Assembly (NCBI GenBank): GCA_017893485.1
Contig: JACEHZ010000589.1
Coordinates: forward strand, 1,676,501 to 1,740,500
Origin: Hemerocallis citrina
Taxonomy: Eukaryota > Streptophyta > Magnoliopsida > Asparagales > Asphodelaceae
Length of the DNA: 64,000 nucleotides
Reading direction: 5' to 3'
The notes beneath the pieces are model-generated. The model was not told the origin of the DNA, searched no databases, and saw only the letters and a list, made by a program, of their open reading frames with translations. Below, piece after piece: positions 32,402 to 44,224 of this stretch. Numbering within the stretch: the first letter of the stretch is position 1; the number at the start of each line of letters is the position of its first letter. A program made the translations under genes and the position numbers.

Positions 32402-32795
32402 GTTTGAAGATAAAGTGGGAGACATGGAGGAAAGAAAGGTAAGAAGATTGAAGGTTGGAGGAGCAAGAGTGGGAGAGAGGGGAGAGAGAGCCGAGGCAAT
32501 GGAGATTTAAGGAGAGAGATAGAAAGAGGAGAGAGAGAGATGATCTTTTAAAAAAAAAAACGTGGGATGGTTTTCTCTAAAAGTCAAATCAATTGAGTGT
32601 GTTGCGATTTTGGAGACAAAAAAAGAAGGTTTTGAAAAAAAAAATTTCTTGGCCCAAAAGCCACACTAGTTTTTAATAGAAGCTGCTTTTAGGCATTTAA
32701 AAGAGCTTTTAAGGGCTCCCTAAAAGCAAAGCAGTACAAAGCCTGAATATTATTATATGTCCAACTAAAAAATTTGTCATTGAGATTAATAAATA
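32402..32795. other. Purine-rich flank, no gene recognised
   Basis: GA-rich (GGAGAGAG) sequence that follows the solo LTR and its target copy. Only chance ORFs. Confidence 0.35.
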
Positions 32796-33126
32796 TTCCC
32801 TTCGTTCCAAAATGTAAATCGTTTTAGGTTTTCATACTCTTTTCAAGAAACACATAGATTAATGTATTAAGATGTAAATATCTATGTCAATTGAACATAT
32901 TAATTAACTTATTAATAGTGTAGGTACCAAAATGTCCTTATTTTATTATTATGTTTATTTTTTCTAAAATTAAACTCTCAAGGGTAGAATTGGTAATTTG
33001 GTTGAAAAACTAATTTGTGAGAGATTGAAAATGTAAAGACATTGTGTTGGAAAGCATAAACGACTTACATTTTGAAACAAAAAGAAAAATCTTAAATGAC
33101 TTTACATTTTGGAACAGAGGGAGCAG
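32796..33126. mobile_element. Stowaway-type MITE
   Basis: Ends TTCCCTTCGTTCCAAAATGT and, inverted, CTGCTCCCTCTGTTCCAAAA, the classic CTCCCTCCGTTCC signature with changes. A TA lies on the left; the right flank is degraded (TT). About 330 bp, non-coding. Confidence 0.75.
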
Positions 33127-33846
33127 TTGTGTAACACACACATCTTCTTGAACTATCTAGTTATAAGGGGGCATTTGATACGCGAGAATGTGCAATAGAA
33201 TTTCGGATCCCCCCTAGAGTACCTTTTTTAGTAACTGACAAGCATAATTTTGGAAGGAATGGTGGATTTCCATGAAAATGAAAATCTATTGTTGGGTCCC
33301 CCCCCCAAAGCCAAGAGAATCGATAATTCCCATCAGATTTTCATAACAAACAATTAAATAATTCAAAAAAAGAAAATAAAAAATACAATTATAAAGAATT
33401 TTTGCAACATCCCTGGGAATCCTAAAAAAAATAGACATATATCATAGACTTTTGTCCAAAAAAGAAAACAAAAAATCTTGGATTCTAGTAGTAGTCTATT
33501 CTCCATTATTCTTCGTAAACTAAGAAGAAATGTTAGAACTGTTTTTCTTCTAATCTAATATAAAATAGTGCGAAAAGATTTCACGGCTCCCTTGCGGGAT
33601 GGGAAGGATTCCCCCTCCCCCCTTCAAGTAGACAATTCGAGACAGAAACCATACTAACATTTACCATTAATTCTAATTGAAAACGAAAATCCCAAATTTG
33701 TAAACAAAATTAATTCATTATATTTTCTAAATATTTGTAGACCAAAACATTCTTTATTGGTTTTTTGATAAGAAAAGGGGAGTAAATTTGATTTTGTTTT
33801 GTGATAATCTTTAGATTTTTGATAATGTGGAGACTATATTTGATAA
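33127..33846. other. No gene recognised
   Basis: AT-rich, with several near-inverted short patches (GGATCCCCCC, GATTCCCCCTCCC) but no clear element ends. Confidence 0.35.
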
Positions 33847-34554
33847 GAACATCTGTAGTTGTTTGAACTCAAAATTTGGGTATTTGAAATTTAGAAATAG
33901 GAATTTGGGGTCTGGCTGCAGTCGTTTGAACACGAAATTTGGCTTTTTTTAAAAATAGCAACGGACGGTAGATGATTTTTCGTCACGTTTAATTTTTTTT
34001 AATTTAAAAAAAGTCACCGACGAGAGATCAAATCCCGTCCCTTTTTTTAAAATTTAAAAACTCACGGATGAGAGATCAAATCCCGCCCAAAAATTGTGGG
34101 CCTTCTTCGCACATCAGAAAAAATAACATATTTCGTCCTAGTGCACTTTTGAAAAAAAATTATTTTTTAGGGATGATAAATGAAATCCCGTCCGACACGT
34201 AATTTTGGATTAAGAAATATAATTTAATCTTAATTAATTCTCAATTAAATTCTAATTAAAAATTCACTAAACTAAACCTTTGAACGGATGTGTGATAATC
34301 TTTCGTCCTTTCAAAAAAAAAAATGACATCGGACAAAATTTCTTCTCTCGTCCGCTACAATTTAGCGGAAAAATTTGAACGGGGGAAATTTCATCTCTCG
34401 TGAGCTATAATTTTCAAATTCCTGCTTCTTTTTACAAATATGACAGATTACTGTTCTTCTCAAACCTACAGTTTGGGGTATTTGGCCAACGACTGCGGAA
34501 CTTTTTTGGCCAAATTTTGTAAAATTTGGGTTTATAGCAGACGACTACAGATGC
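33847..34554. mobile_element. PIF/Harbinger-like MITE, hairpin-array family, copy 3
   Basis: Ends GAACATCTGTAGTTG and, inverted, GCATCTGTAGTCGTC, with TAA on both sides (33844-33846, 34555-34557). The core has about seven hairpins on the theme GACGRGAGATCAAATCCCGTC, each with a different loop, spaced by A/T-rich sequence. Subterminal CAAAATTTGGGTATTTG is mirrored at the other end. Non-coding. Confidence 0.72.
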
Positions 34555-34583
34555 TAAGAAAAGAAGGCTATAGATCCTATATA

Positions 34584-34587
<4 letters not shown>

Positions 34588-34651
<64 letters not shown>
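34588..34651 (+). repeat. (TA)n microsatellite
   Basis: About 63 bp of uninterrupted TA, just upstream of the Copia insertion site at 34659. Confidence 0.9.
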
Positions 34652-34654
<3 letters not shown>

Positions 34655-34663
34655 ACAAGAATA

Positions 34664-37600
34664 TGTTGGAAAATAATCTATGTGGGCTCACATATGTGAC
34701 TAAATGTATAATTGCTATTCTAAAGTTTAACCCTAATTAAAGTGGTCTAGCCAAGGTTAAGAGATGGGTTAAAAGTATATAATAATAAAGTGTGAAATAT
34801 TACGTGTAGAAACTGGAAAGTGAATTTTTGGTTTTGTGATGAGCAAAATTGGAAATCACTAATTATCTATTAGGGTTGTGGTCCCCTATATATACATATC
34901 ATCCCTATTCTATCTATCATCCCATTAACAGAGAAGAAAAGAGAGACTTTCTCTCATAGAGATACATATCATATAGGAAGATCAAAAACCTCTGTGTAAT
35001 CTCCATCAATGACTTTAGGTTAGTGCTTCCGCTTTGATATTCTTCTTCTTTTGATTTAGGAAAGGATCTATAGAAACATGATTTAGAATCTTATATTAAA
35101 GCACTTTTAGTAACATGATTAAGGTCTGGATCTGTAGAAACATAATATAGGATGACATCAATGTTTTATACATGTTGCTTAAGTGTTATATATAAAATCT
35201 ATCAAGTGGTATTAGAGCCATCTTTGCTGAATTAATTGAAGAACTTAGGATTTCTTGTTTAATAAATTTAAGAAATTTAGGGTTTCCTTTGATCTTCCTT
35301 TTATGATATTTGTCTTCTAAAATTCAGATTCATAATTTAAAAAAAAAAAAAACATAAGTATGATAATGGTTTTGGATTTTGATAAAGATTTCTAAGATAC
35401 GGATAATTAAAAGAGCTTGCCCTATAGGATTTCTATGGGGGTGGTAGTGTGCAGTTTAGTTGCACATAGGGTCCACCATAGAAGGTAGCAGATGCTGCAT
35501 TGCGACTGCAGTCACCTGTGTGTGACATGGCGGCTGTGGGGCCCACATGGTAGCAGGCAGCAGCTGCCATGCTGCGCCTGTGTGGCTGTCACATTGCGTG
35601 GCAGGTGGGGCCATAGGGCTACTTTGTTGTGTGATTGCTCTCGCTGAGAGGTCTCGGATGTGAAATTATGAATTTTTCTTTTCTGTTATTAGTGAAGTTA
35701 TCAATTAGGAACTTTATTCCCATGCTTAATAGAAAATTTGCTGTTAATCTTCTGCTTTAATATTTTGTTATAAATATTATATGTTATAAAATTGATTTGA
35801 TATTTATCAGTAAAGTTAATTTTATGTTATAAATATTTGTCTTATAATCGGATAAATAAAAATCAATTTGACATTATCAAGATATTCACAATTTTTTTTT
35901 TTGAGAAAACAATTAAATTCAATTTTTGGTTTTGGATTTTCATATTTTATGAATGTCTAATATTTTGAATAGATTAAATAAAACAGAATGTTACCAAAGT
36001 GACCTCTTTTGTGTATATTAATTTATTTAAAATATCAAGATGATTGTGTGCTTGTAATTCATGCGTTTATTAACTGACTCAAAGGTAAGTTTATATTTTG
36101 TCGAATTTTATACACATTGTGGTGATAAATGTGTGACAATTATAAGGTATTCCATGTGAACAATATGTCAGTCCAAAGAATAACTTATTATTTGATAGGA
36201 TTTATTGTCAATGCTTAATTGCTACAACAAGAGTACCCCTTGCAGTTAATGTTACTGTCCAAAGACTTGATATTAATGTTGCACCTGGTATCTTGAGATG
36301 GGATTAACCATTGTTTGAATTTATTGTTTTATAAGGATTCTTATGTGAGCTTATTTTGTTTGTTTTGTTCTATATTTAGCTAGCTTATCTTCTGTTGCCT
36401 CAATAACTGCTAATATCAACTCTATTCCCATGCTTAATGAAACTAATTTCAAGGATTAGAAAGGGACGTTACTTATAACTCTTGGGTGTATGGAATTATA
36501 CCATGCATTAAGGGAAAAACAACCTCCACCTCTCACTGCAGAAAGCACTCCTGATGATAAAAGGGATTTTGAGAGGTGTGATCGTTCAAATCGCATTAGT
36601 TTAATGATTATGAAACACAGCATTCCAAAAGCCTTTAGGGGCACAGAATCCGATGTGATTACTAAGGCTAAGAATTTTTTCGAACAAATTGAGAAACGTT
36701 TTGCCAAAAAGATAAGGTTGAAATGACTACACTTCTGACTTCTTTGATGTCTATAAAGTATAAGGGTCGAGGAAATTTAAGAGAGTACATTATGGAGATG
36801 TACCATTTTGTTTCAAGACTTAAGGCACTTAAGCTTTAGTTTCCTGAGGAATTGCTTGTGCTTATGGTTTTGGTATTGCTTCCTGCACAGTTCAACCAAT
36901 TCAAGATCAGTTACAACTGTCAAAAGGAAAAATAGACTCTAAATGAGTTCATTTCTCACTGTGTGCAAGAGAAAGAAAAGTTGAAATAAGATAAGACTGA
37001 AAGTGCTTACTTGGCCAATGCCTCTAAGGATAAGGGCAAGAAAAGAATATCTGAGAATGAAAATGCTAAGGGTCCAGCTCAAAAGAAACAACAAAAGATA
37101 CAGAGACTTGTTTCTTTTGTAACAAACCTGGATATATGAAGAAGGAATGTACCAAATATCACACATGACGTGCAAAGAAATGTATGTTTCTTACTTTGGT
37201 CTGTTATGAGGTTAATTTATCTTCAGTACCTAGAAATACTTGGTGGATAGATTCTGGTGCTACTACTCACATAAGTGTTTCTATGCAGAGTTGTCTAAGC
37301 TGCTGAAAGCCAAATGATGGTGAAAAATACATCTTTGTGAGCGATGGAAAATCGGTAGAAGTGGAAGTAGTTGGGCACTTTAGGTTGTTTTAGGGACTAG
37401 TTTTTATTTGGATTTGAAACAAACTTTTGTTATACCATCTTTTAGACGAAATTTGATGTCCATCTCTTTGTTGGAAAAATTTGGATATTATTTTTCATTT
37501 GGAAACAATCAGGTTTAGTATGTCTTTAAATTAGAATATTGTTGGAACTGGTTATTTGAATGCTTATGACAACCTTTATTTGCTCAAAATAATTGCATCC

Positions 37601-40600
37601 TATAATGAAACCATGCATGTAGAATCACGTGGTACTAAACGTAAATTGAATAAGGAAAATTCGGCGTCATTATGGCATAAGCGCTTAGGTCATATCTTAA
37701 AAGGTAGGGTTGAGCGTCTTGTGTCTGATGGCATTTTGGAGTCCCTAGACTTCACAGACTTCTATGTAGACTGCATAAAGGGAAAACAGACCAAAACTAA
37801 GAGATTAGGTGCCAATAGATCTTCAGGCGTCTTAGAATTGATTCATACAGATATTTGTGGGCCATTCCCTATGGCATCTTGGAATGGTCAGCAATATTTT
37901 ATATCGTTCATAGACAATTACTCACGTTATGGATACTTATATCTCATTCATGAAAAATCACAGTCTTTGGACGTGTTCAAAACTTATAAAGCTGAAGTTG
38001 AAAATCAACTCAACAAAAGGATTAAAAACGTTAGATATGATCGTGGTGGTGAGTACTACGATAGATATGATGGCTCAGGTGAACAACGTCCAGGACCGTT
38101 TGTTGAATTCCTAGATGAATGCGGTATTGTCCCACAGTACACCATGCCAGGCTCACCAAGCATGAATGGTGTTGCTGAAAGATGAAATTGGACTCCAAAA
38201 CAGTGAACAGTTACTTTATTGGGTATTTTGAGCTACTTTATTGGGTATTTTGAGCAATCTAGGAGCTATAAGTTTTATGATCCCACACTTAGGAATATTT
38301 TTGAGATGGGAAGTGCAACATTTTTTGAGGATGTTGAGTTTGGGGGGAGAAATAAGGTTATGGACATTGCTTTTGAGGAGGAATTGGATTCAATTTCAAA
38401 TCCAATTCTTACTATCACTTTTGACAATATTCAGGTTTCCATACCTATCATTGATCAAGAAGTGAATCCGGAACCTTAAAAAGACAATTTTGAATAACCC
38501 CCTATTCAAAATGAGGTAATTGTTCCAGAAGAACAAACTCAACAACCTCAAGAATCAGTGCCATTAAGGAGATCCACGAGAGAAAGGAGGAATGCTATTC
38601 TGGATAATTATATTGTATTTCTCCAAGAACATGAAGATGACAATAGAATGATGGAAGATGATCCAATCACATTTCATCAGGCCATGAAAAGTTATAACTC
38701 TCAAAAGTGGATGAGTGCCATAAATGAAGAGTATAAGTCCATGCAAGACAACAAAGTTTGGGAACTTGTTCCATTACCAGAAGGTGCAAAACCAATTGAT
38801 TGTAAATGGATATTTAAGACCAATAAAGATGCAAATGGTAATGTGGAGAGTTATAAGGCACGTCTTGTAGCTAAAGGCTATACTCAGAAAGAAGGCATCA
38901 TTTTACAGAGACTTTCTCTCCAGTTTCATCGAAAGACTCCTTCAGGGTAATTGTCGCACTTGTTGCTCATCTTTACCTTTAGCTACATCAGATGGATGTC
39001 AAGACATCATTTCTCAATTTATATGGTGCAACCAGAAAACTTTGTGTCGGGAGATCCAAAGAATATGGTTTGCAAATTGACGAAATCCATCTATGGACTC
39101 AAGCAGGCTTCTCGTCAATGGTACCACAAGTTTCATCAAGTAATTATCTCATTCGGTTTTGAAATGAATATTGTTGATGATTGTGTGTATCACAAGTTCA
39201 GTGAGAGTGAGCATATATTCCTAGTTCTGTATGTCGATGACATATTGCTTGCCACTAATGATATAGACCTGTTGTACGAAACCAAAAGATTTCTGTCCAA
39301 GCATTTTGAGATGAAAGATCTTCGGGATGCCTCTTTTTTATTAGGAATTCAGATACACCGAGATCGTTCTCGAGGTATTCTTGGATTATCACAAAAGGGA
39401 TATATCGATAAATTACTCAAAATGTTTGGCATGCAAGATTGTAGACTAGGAGATACTCCTGTTGCTAAAGGAGATAAATTTAGTCTTAGTCAGTGCCCTA
39501 AGAGTAACATTGAAATTTAGGAAATGCAAAAAATCTCCTATGCATCAGCTGTTGGGAGTCTAATGTCTCAAGTATGTACGTGTCTGGCTATTGCGTACAT
39601 TATTGGGATGTTAGGCAGGTATTTGAGCAAACCTGGTATGGACCATTGGATAGCAGCCAAAAGGGTTATGAGGTATCTTCGGAGAACAAAAGATTACATG
39701 CTCACATATACGAAATCAGATTATTTGGAGGTCGTAGGATATTCTGATTCTGATTTCGCTGGGTGCCAAGTTAGCAGAAAGTCTACATCAGGCTATATTT
39801 ACCTATTAACTGGAGGAGTTATATCCTGAAAAAGTGTCAAACAAATACTTGTAGCTTCTTCCACTATGGCAGTAGAGTATGCAACATGCTATGAGGCATT
39901 GAACCATAGAATATGGCTGCAGAACTTTGTCATTGGGCTGCGCATTTTGGAGAATGTAGAAAAACCACTCAAGTTATTTTGTAACAATAAGTCAGCAGTG
40001 ATGTATTCCAACAACAACAGGAGCTCATCAAAGTCGAAGCATATTGACATAAAGTTTCTAGTTGTGAAAGAAAGAGTGCAGAGTGGACAGAAATCTATAG
40101 AGTACATTGGGACAAACTCCATGATAGCGGATCTGCCCACAAAGGGATTACCACCCAAGGTCTTTTATGAGCACACTACTCATTTGGGTGCTGTATTGTT
40201 TGAGGATATCATGATTTAATGGGTGTTTGTATTTTATTTGCTTTATGTTTGTCTGAGACATTTATATATTTGATTATTTTCTGATCAGAAATAAAGTATT
40301 CAGTTTTCTCTCTCTTTTGTCATGTTTGATTCTGACATCACTTAAGTTTAAGAGGACCAGTTGAAAATAGGTATGTATATAGATCACATTGCATGAAATT
40401 TCCATGCTATACATTCACACTTGATCTATGTCGTTTGATTATGTTGATATATATGTGATCATTGATGAATTTAATTACGATAAATGTAACGAAAATTGCT
40501 TTGATCCTATATTTACATGATTAATGGACGAGATTGTTTAGCTATACTTTTGGTTATGATAGCAAAGTTTTAAGCTCATGAAGTATGTACATTTGTAAGG

Positions 40601-41163
40601 TGTAACATATGTGGTCTAAGTGGGAGATTGTTGTAAAATAATCTATGTGGGCTCACATATGTAACTAAATATATAATTGTTATTCTAAAGTTTAACCCTA
40701 AAGTGATATAGCCAAGGTTAAGTGATGGGTTAAAAGTATATAATAATAAAGTGTGAAATATTACGTGTAGAAACCGGAAAGTGAATTTTTAGTTTTGTGA
40801 CAAGCAAATGGGAAATCACTAATTATTTACTAGGGTTGTGGTCCCCTATATATATGTATCATCCTATTCTATATGTCATCTCATTAACAAAGAAGAAAAG
40901 AGGGACTTTCTCTCATAGAGATACGTATCGTACAGCAAGATCCAAATCCTCTGTGCAATCTCCATCAATGGTTTCAGGTTAGTACTTCCGCTTTTATATT
41001 CTTCTTCTTTTGATTTAGCAAAGGATCTATAGAAAAATTATTTAGGATCTTATATTAAAGCATTTTTAGTAACATAATTAAGATCTGGATCTGTAGAAAC
41101 ATGATATAGGATGACATCAATGTTTTATGCATGTTGCTTAAGTGTTATATATAAAATCTATCA
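34664..41163 (+). mobile_element. Decayed Ty1/Copia element with both LTRs, TSD GAATA
   Basis: The 5' LTR (34664-35204, 541 bp) and 3' LTR (40629-41163, 535 bp) begin TGTTG and end ATCTATCA, flanked by GAATA (34659-34663 and 41164-41168). The LTRs differ by many substitutions and a 4-bp indel, so the insertion is not recent. Primer site TGGTATTAGAGCC (35207-35219) is a one-mismatch initiator-Met site, and the purine tract TAAGTGGGAGAT precedes the 3' LTR. The leader 35220-36430 is non-coding, with a GC-rich patch at 35480-35630. Confidence 0.93.
36430..40219 (+). pseudogene. Copia gag-pol, multiply broken
   Basis: Pieces in order on the plus strand: Gag (36490-36726 and beyond); zinc knuckle at 37109-37150, where the His is Tyr (CFFCNKPGYMKKEC); protease WWIDSGATTHIS near 37240; integrase zinc region LWHKRLGHI (from 37673) and core (HTDICGP ... 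YDRGGEYYD ... MNGVAER, to 38184); reverse transcriptase (38558 on; YVDDILL near 39231); RNase H ending 40219. The integrase frame stops at 38185 and its C-terminal part is largely missing. Further stops or shifts lie near 36726, 38480, 38950, 39520 and 39829. It cannot encode a working polyprotein. Confidence 0.92.
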
Positions 41164-41738
41164 GAATATTCACTAATATTTGATTTAATTAATCAAAATT
41201 TAAAACAAATTATTGAATCATCTTTCTATAAACCCACTAATAGTTATAACTTATAACTCACTGAATAAACGCGTTCATTCCATGTGAAACTGAATATATA
41301 ATTGTACCTATAGTAGCCCCATTTTGTTCAAAATTATTATGTTTTGGCATGAGTTGTTTCATTACCTTCAACCATTTTAAATAGTGAGGTAGTATTCAAC
41401 TCTTCTATATTCTCCCCTCTCTCTCTAATCAGAGAAACAATGTCAGAGAAGGAAAGCGCTACCTCTTCTTTTTCTTAAAGTTTTTTTAATTTTTTTTAAA
41501 AAATTTTTGAACTTTCTTCTTGCAATTCAATATCATCATATGACCATCTTATACCTTGTATTCTTTTTGCTTTTACTTTCATAGATATATAAAGACCACA
41601 TTAATCTTGAAGTTTTTGTCTTTCGATCTATACTAATTGGCTTGTATTTATGATCATAATCAACCTTTGCTATCATATTTCATCTGTTTTCTTTTATTTT
41701 TAAATAAAATATATTAACATACTTAACATCTTTGTTTA

Positions 41739-41902
41739 TCTATATAATAAAACACAAAGAAAGCTATCAAGTGGCTCTCCTTCAATCTTCCTAAAATCAA
41801 AGGCCCAGATCTAACCTCACAAAACACATTTTCCCTCCAAAAGTTTTCCTCCAAAACTCAAATTCAAATATCCCACACCCAAAACATCTCCTTCATTTAT
41901 TT

Positions 41903-41946
<44 letters not shown>

Positions 41947-42404
41947 CAAAATATTAAGAAAATAAAAAATTTAAAAAATTTAAAAAACAAAAAAAAACTA
42001 AAAAAACAAAAAAAATTTAAATTTAATTTTTTTTTTAAAATAATTCAAAAAATTCAAAAACTTATAAAAATTTAGGATTTTTTTAAAAAAAAATTAATAA
42101 TACAAAAAATTAAAATTTTAAAAATTTATTTCTCTCTCTCTCTAATATATATTTATACTTATGGAAATATTGACTTTTATACCCCCAATTTATAATTATT
42201 TTTCAACATATACTATTAGAAACATTGACTTTTATTTATAACTAATTATTGTAACACTATTCAAACTTTTTTTTTTTTGAAGAAAAGGTGGAGATACTAT
42301 TTAAACTTGAGCTATATAATTGTTGATTTACTGTTTACAAGACTTCTTATATGGTGTATCGTTCTGAAGACGTGCCGTAGGCACGTGTCCATGGGCAAAT
42401 CTAG
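41739..42404 (+). mobile_element. Non-autonomous Helitron, 666 bp
   Basis: Starts TCTATATAATAAAACACAAA right after host A (41738) and ends CTAG (42401-42404) before host T, the Helitron A|T insertion rule. A 7-bp-stem hairpin ACGTGCC-GTA-GGCACGT (42370-42386) lies 14 nt before CTAG, the usual 3' termination signal. The interior is AT-rich, with (CT)n at 41908-41942, and has no Rep/helicase coding. Confidence 0.88.
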
Positions 42405-42665
42405 TAATTTTATGAATCATTCTCTTTTAGTTAAATAACAATTAGATTTTTCACATCTACTAATTAAGATTTTATATTTCACATTTCTTATAATTGCAAA
42501 TTTCCACGATAATCTTGAAGGTTGACTTGAAATAATGCAGCAATTGTTATAAAAAAATTAAGAGAACAATATGTATGCTCAAGGGTAATCACCAACCACG
42601 TACAATACACAATATTCATAGACTGATATTAATTTTATGTTAACTGAAATTTCAACTTTGCTTCC
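42405..42665. other. Short AT-rich host flank upstream of the HIPP pseudogene
   Basis: No promoter motif or earlier HMA exon is obvious. The N-terminal half of the HMA fold (with the CxxC metal site) should lie upstream and is not found. Confidence 0.35.
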
Positions 42666-43310
42666 ATGAATCTCTCTACTAATCTCAAAGAGAAAGAGTA
42701 CAACATCCAGACCATTGCATTTGACGAGAAGAACAATATAGTGACAATGTCTGGCCCTTTCAACCCCGAGAATATCTTCAAGAAGCTCTACTGTCTGCAA
42801 GGCTGGCGAGGTTATCAAAGACATCCAAATCAAAGAGGACAGTGAGGAATGTAAAGAAACTAAAGTGGCCGATAAACCTGAATATGGTGGTACACCAGCT
42901 CATGAACTAGCAGATAAACCAAAAGATATTATACTCAACCGGCTGAGTCAGCACATGAACTGAAGAATGAATCAAAACTACAAGATTTACCCATGTATGG
43001 ATCAACCAATTACACTCCAAAGGACCTTTAACCAAATAATGACAAGTCGAAAGATCCTGAACAGACCACGTCACGTACCCTTCTGAACTAACTCAGGACG
43101 TTGAACTGGTTTGTGTAGACCTAGAGCCACAGTTAGGGTTCCAGTTACCAGCAGTCTGGCAACCCGCAACGAGCTGCGCGCGGATGTTTTTGTCAGTCCA
43201 TGTACACGGGGAGTATCATGGGGATAGCAGGCCGGTCTGCTAGTGCGAGAGTGGGTCCGGTTGGGTGCCAGCCGGAGGAAGACCCACAGTCGTCGTGTAG
43301 CATTATGTGA
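42666..43310 (+). pseudogene. Heavy-metal-associated isoprenylated (HIPP/Pi21-like) protein, N-truncated and frameshifted
   Basis: The second half of an HMA fold is clear (NIQTIAFDEKNNIVTMSGPF, then frame +1 VCKAGEVIKDIQIKE). It is followed by a Lys/Glu/Pro-rich linker in two frames (HELADKPKD; PAESAHELKNESK) and a Gly/Cys-rich tail that ends exactly in CSIM and TGA (43308-43310), a farnesylation CaaX box. This is the layout of HIPP proteins, membrane-anchored metallochaperone-like factors that include rice Pi21. Frame changes near 42793 and 42933 and the missing CxxC half show it is broken. The intact Copia lies 88 bp downstream. Confidence 0.82.
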
Positions 43311-43398
43311 ACTTGCAATTAGCGTTTTTCTTACATGTATCTTTGTTTTGCTAAAATTAAGATGAATGGAGTATTAATACAAGATATCATATAATTAA

Positions 43399-43666
43399 TG
43401 TTGGATATATTGGTATATTCTCTCTATATAAATATAGCACGTGCATATGTGTAACACGTGTAATGAACGTACAATTGATTGGATATTGGAACGCGGGTTT
43501 GTGGGCTTATAACCCGATACCCAAACCAGTATTTAGGAATAAATACTGGCTTGTGATAGCAGTCTAGGTATTCCAATTTTGATACCTAGGGTGAATATCT
43601 CAAGCAACTTAGATCTAGAGATAAAACCCTAATTCCCAATTGCTAATTTCCTCACAGAACTTAACA
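43399..43666 (+). repeat. 5' LTR of the young Copia
   Basis: 268 bp. Contains the TATA box at 43425 and an 8-bp-stem hairpin CTAGGTAT..ATACCTAG (43564-43589) enclosing the word TTCCAAT. It also has AATATCTCAAG (43594-43604), which is complementary to the sequence just past the LTR (43669-43679). Confidence 0.95.
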
Positions 43667-44224
43667 ATCTTGAGATATTAATTAATTTTGTGAGATTAAA
43701 TTGAGGGAAAAATACCATCTTTCAATCGGTCGGATCCCACAGCAGCCGCCGGTTACATCGGAACCCTAACGCCGTTCGCGTCGCTGGGTCCGTCGCACGC
43801 GTCGCTGGGTCCGTCGCACGCGTCGCTCGTCGCACTCGCCGCTCGCCGCACGCGTCGCTCGCCGCACGCGTCGCTCGCCGCCCGTCGCGAGTCAGCAGGC
43901 GTCGAAGCCACTGGGTCGCACCGGTCATCTCTCTCTCTTCTCCGATCGCAGTCGCAGGCGTCCCCCACTCAGGCGTCGACTACTTCTTCTCTCTCTCTCT
44001 CGATCGGTCTGGGAAACCCAAATTGAAGAAGAAGACAGTGAACAGTGGAGATCTTTTGTATCTCATCAAGATCTGGTATTTCTTAAACCCTACGATTCGT
44101 GCAATTTATCTAATCCATCTATTCTGTTATTAGTTAGCAGATCATCTTCTCCCTATAAATTACTTGTGTAGTAATAATTCAGAATATACTCTCGAATTTA
44201 GGAAATCATAGTTTATTCCTTGAG
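43667..44224 (+). promoter_or_regulatory. Leader of the young Copia with a GC-rich minisatellite
   Basis: A 558-nt untranslated leader. It opens with CTTGAGATATT (43669-43679), where a primer-binding site is expected, but with no TGG and no match to initiator-Met tRNA. From 43775 to 43900 a GC-rich array on CGTCGCTCGCCGCACG is repeated about four times, very unlike the AT-rich element around it. The array gives chance ORFs on the minus strand. Confidence 0.75.

Noticed and set aside
43722..43968. Arg/Ala/Thr-rich minus-strand ORFs
   Set aside because: They come from the GC-rich minisatellite in the Copia leader; no start context or family match.
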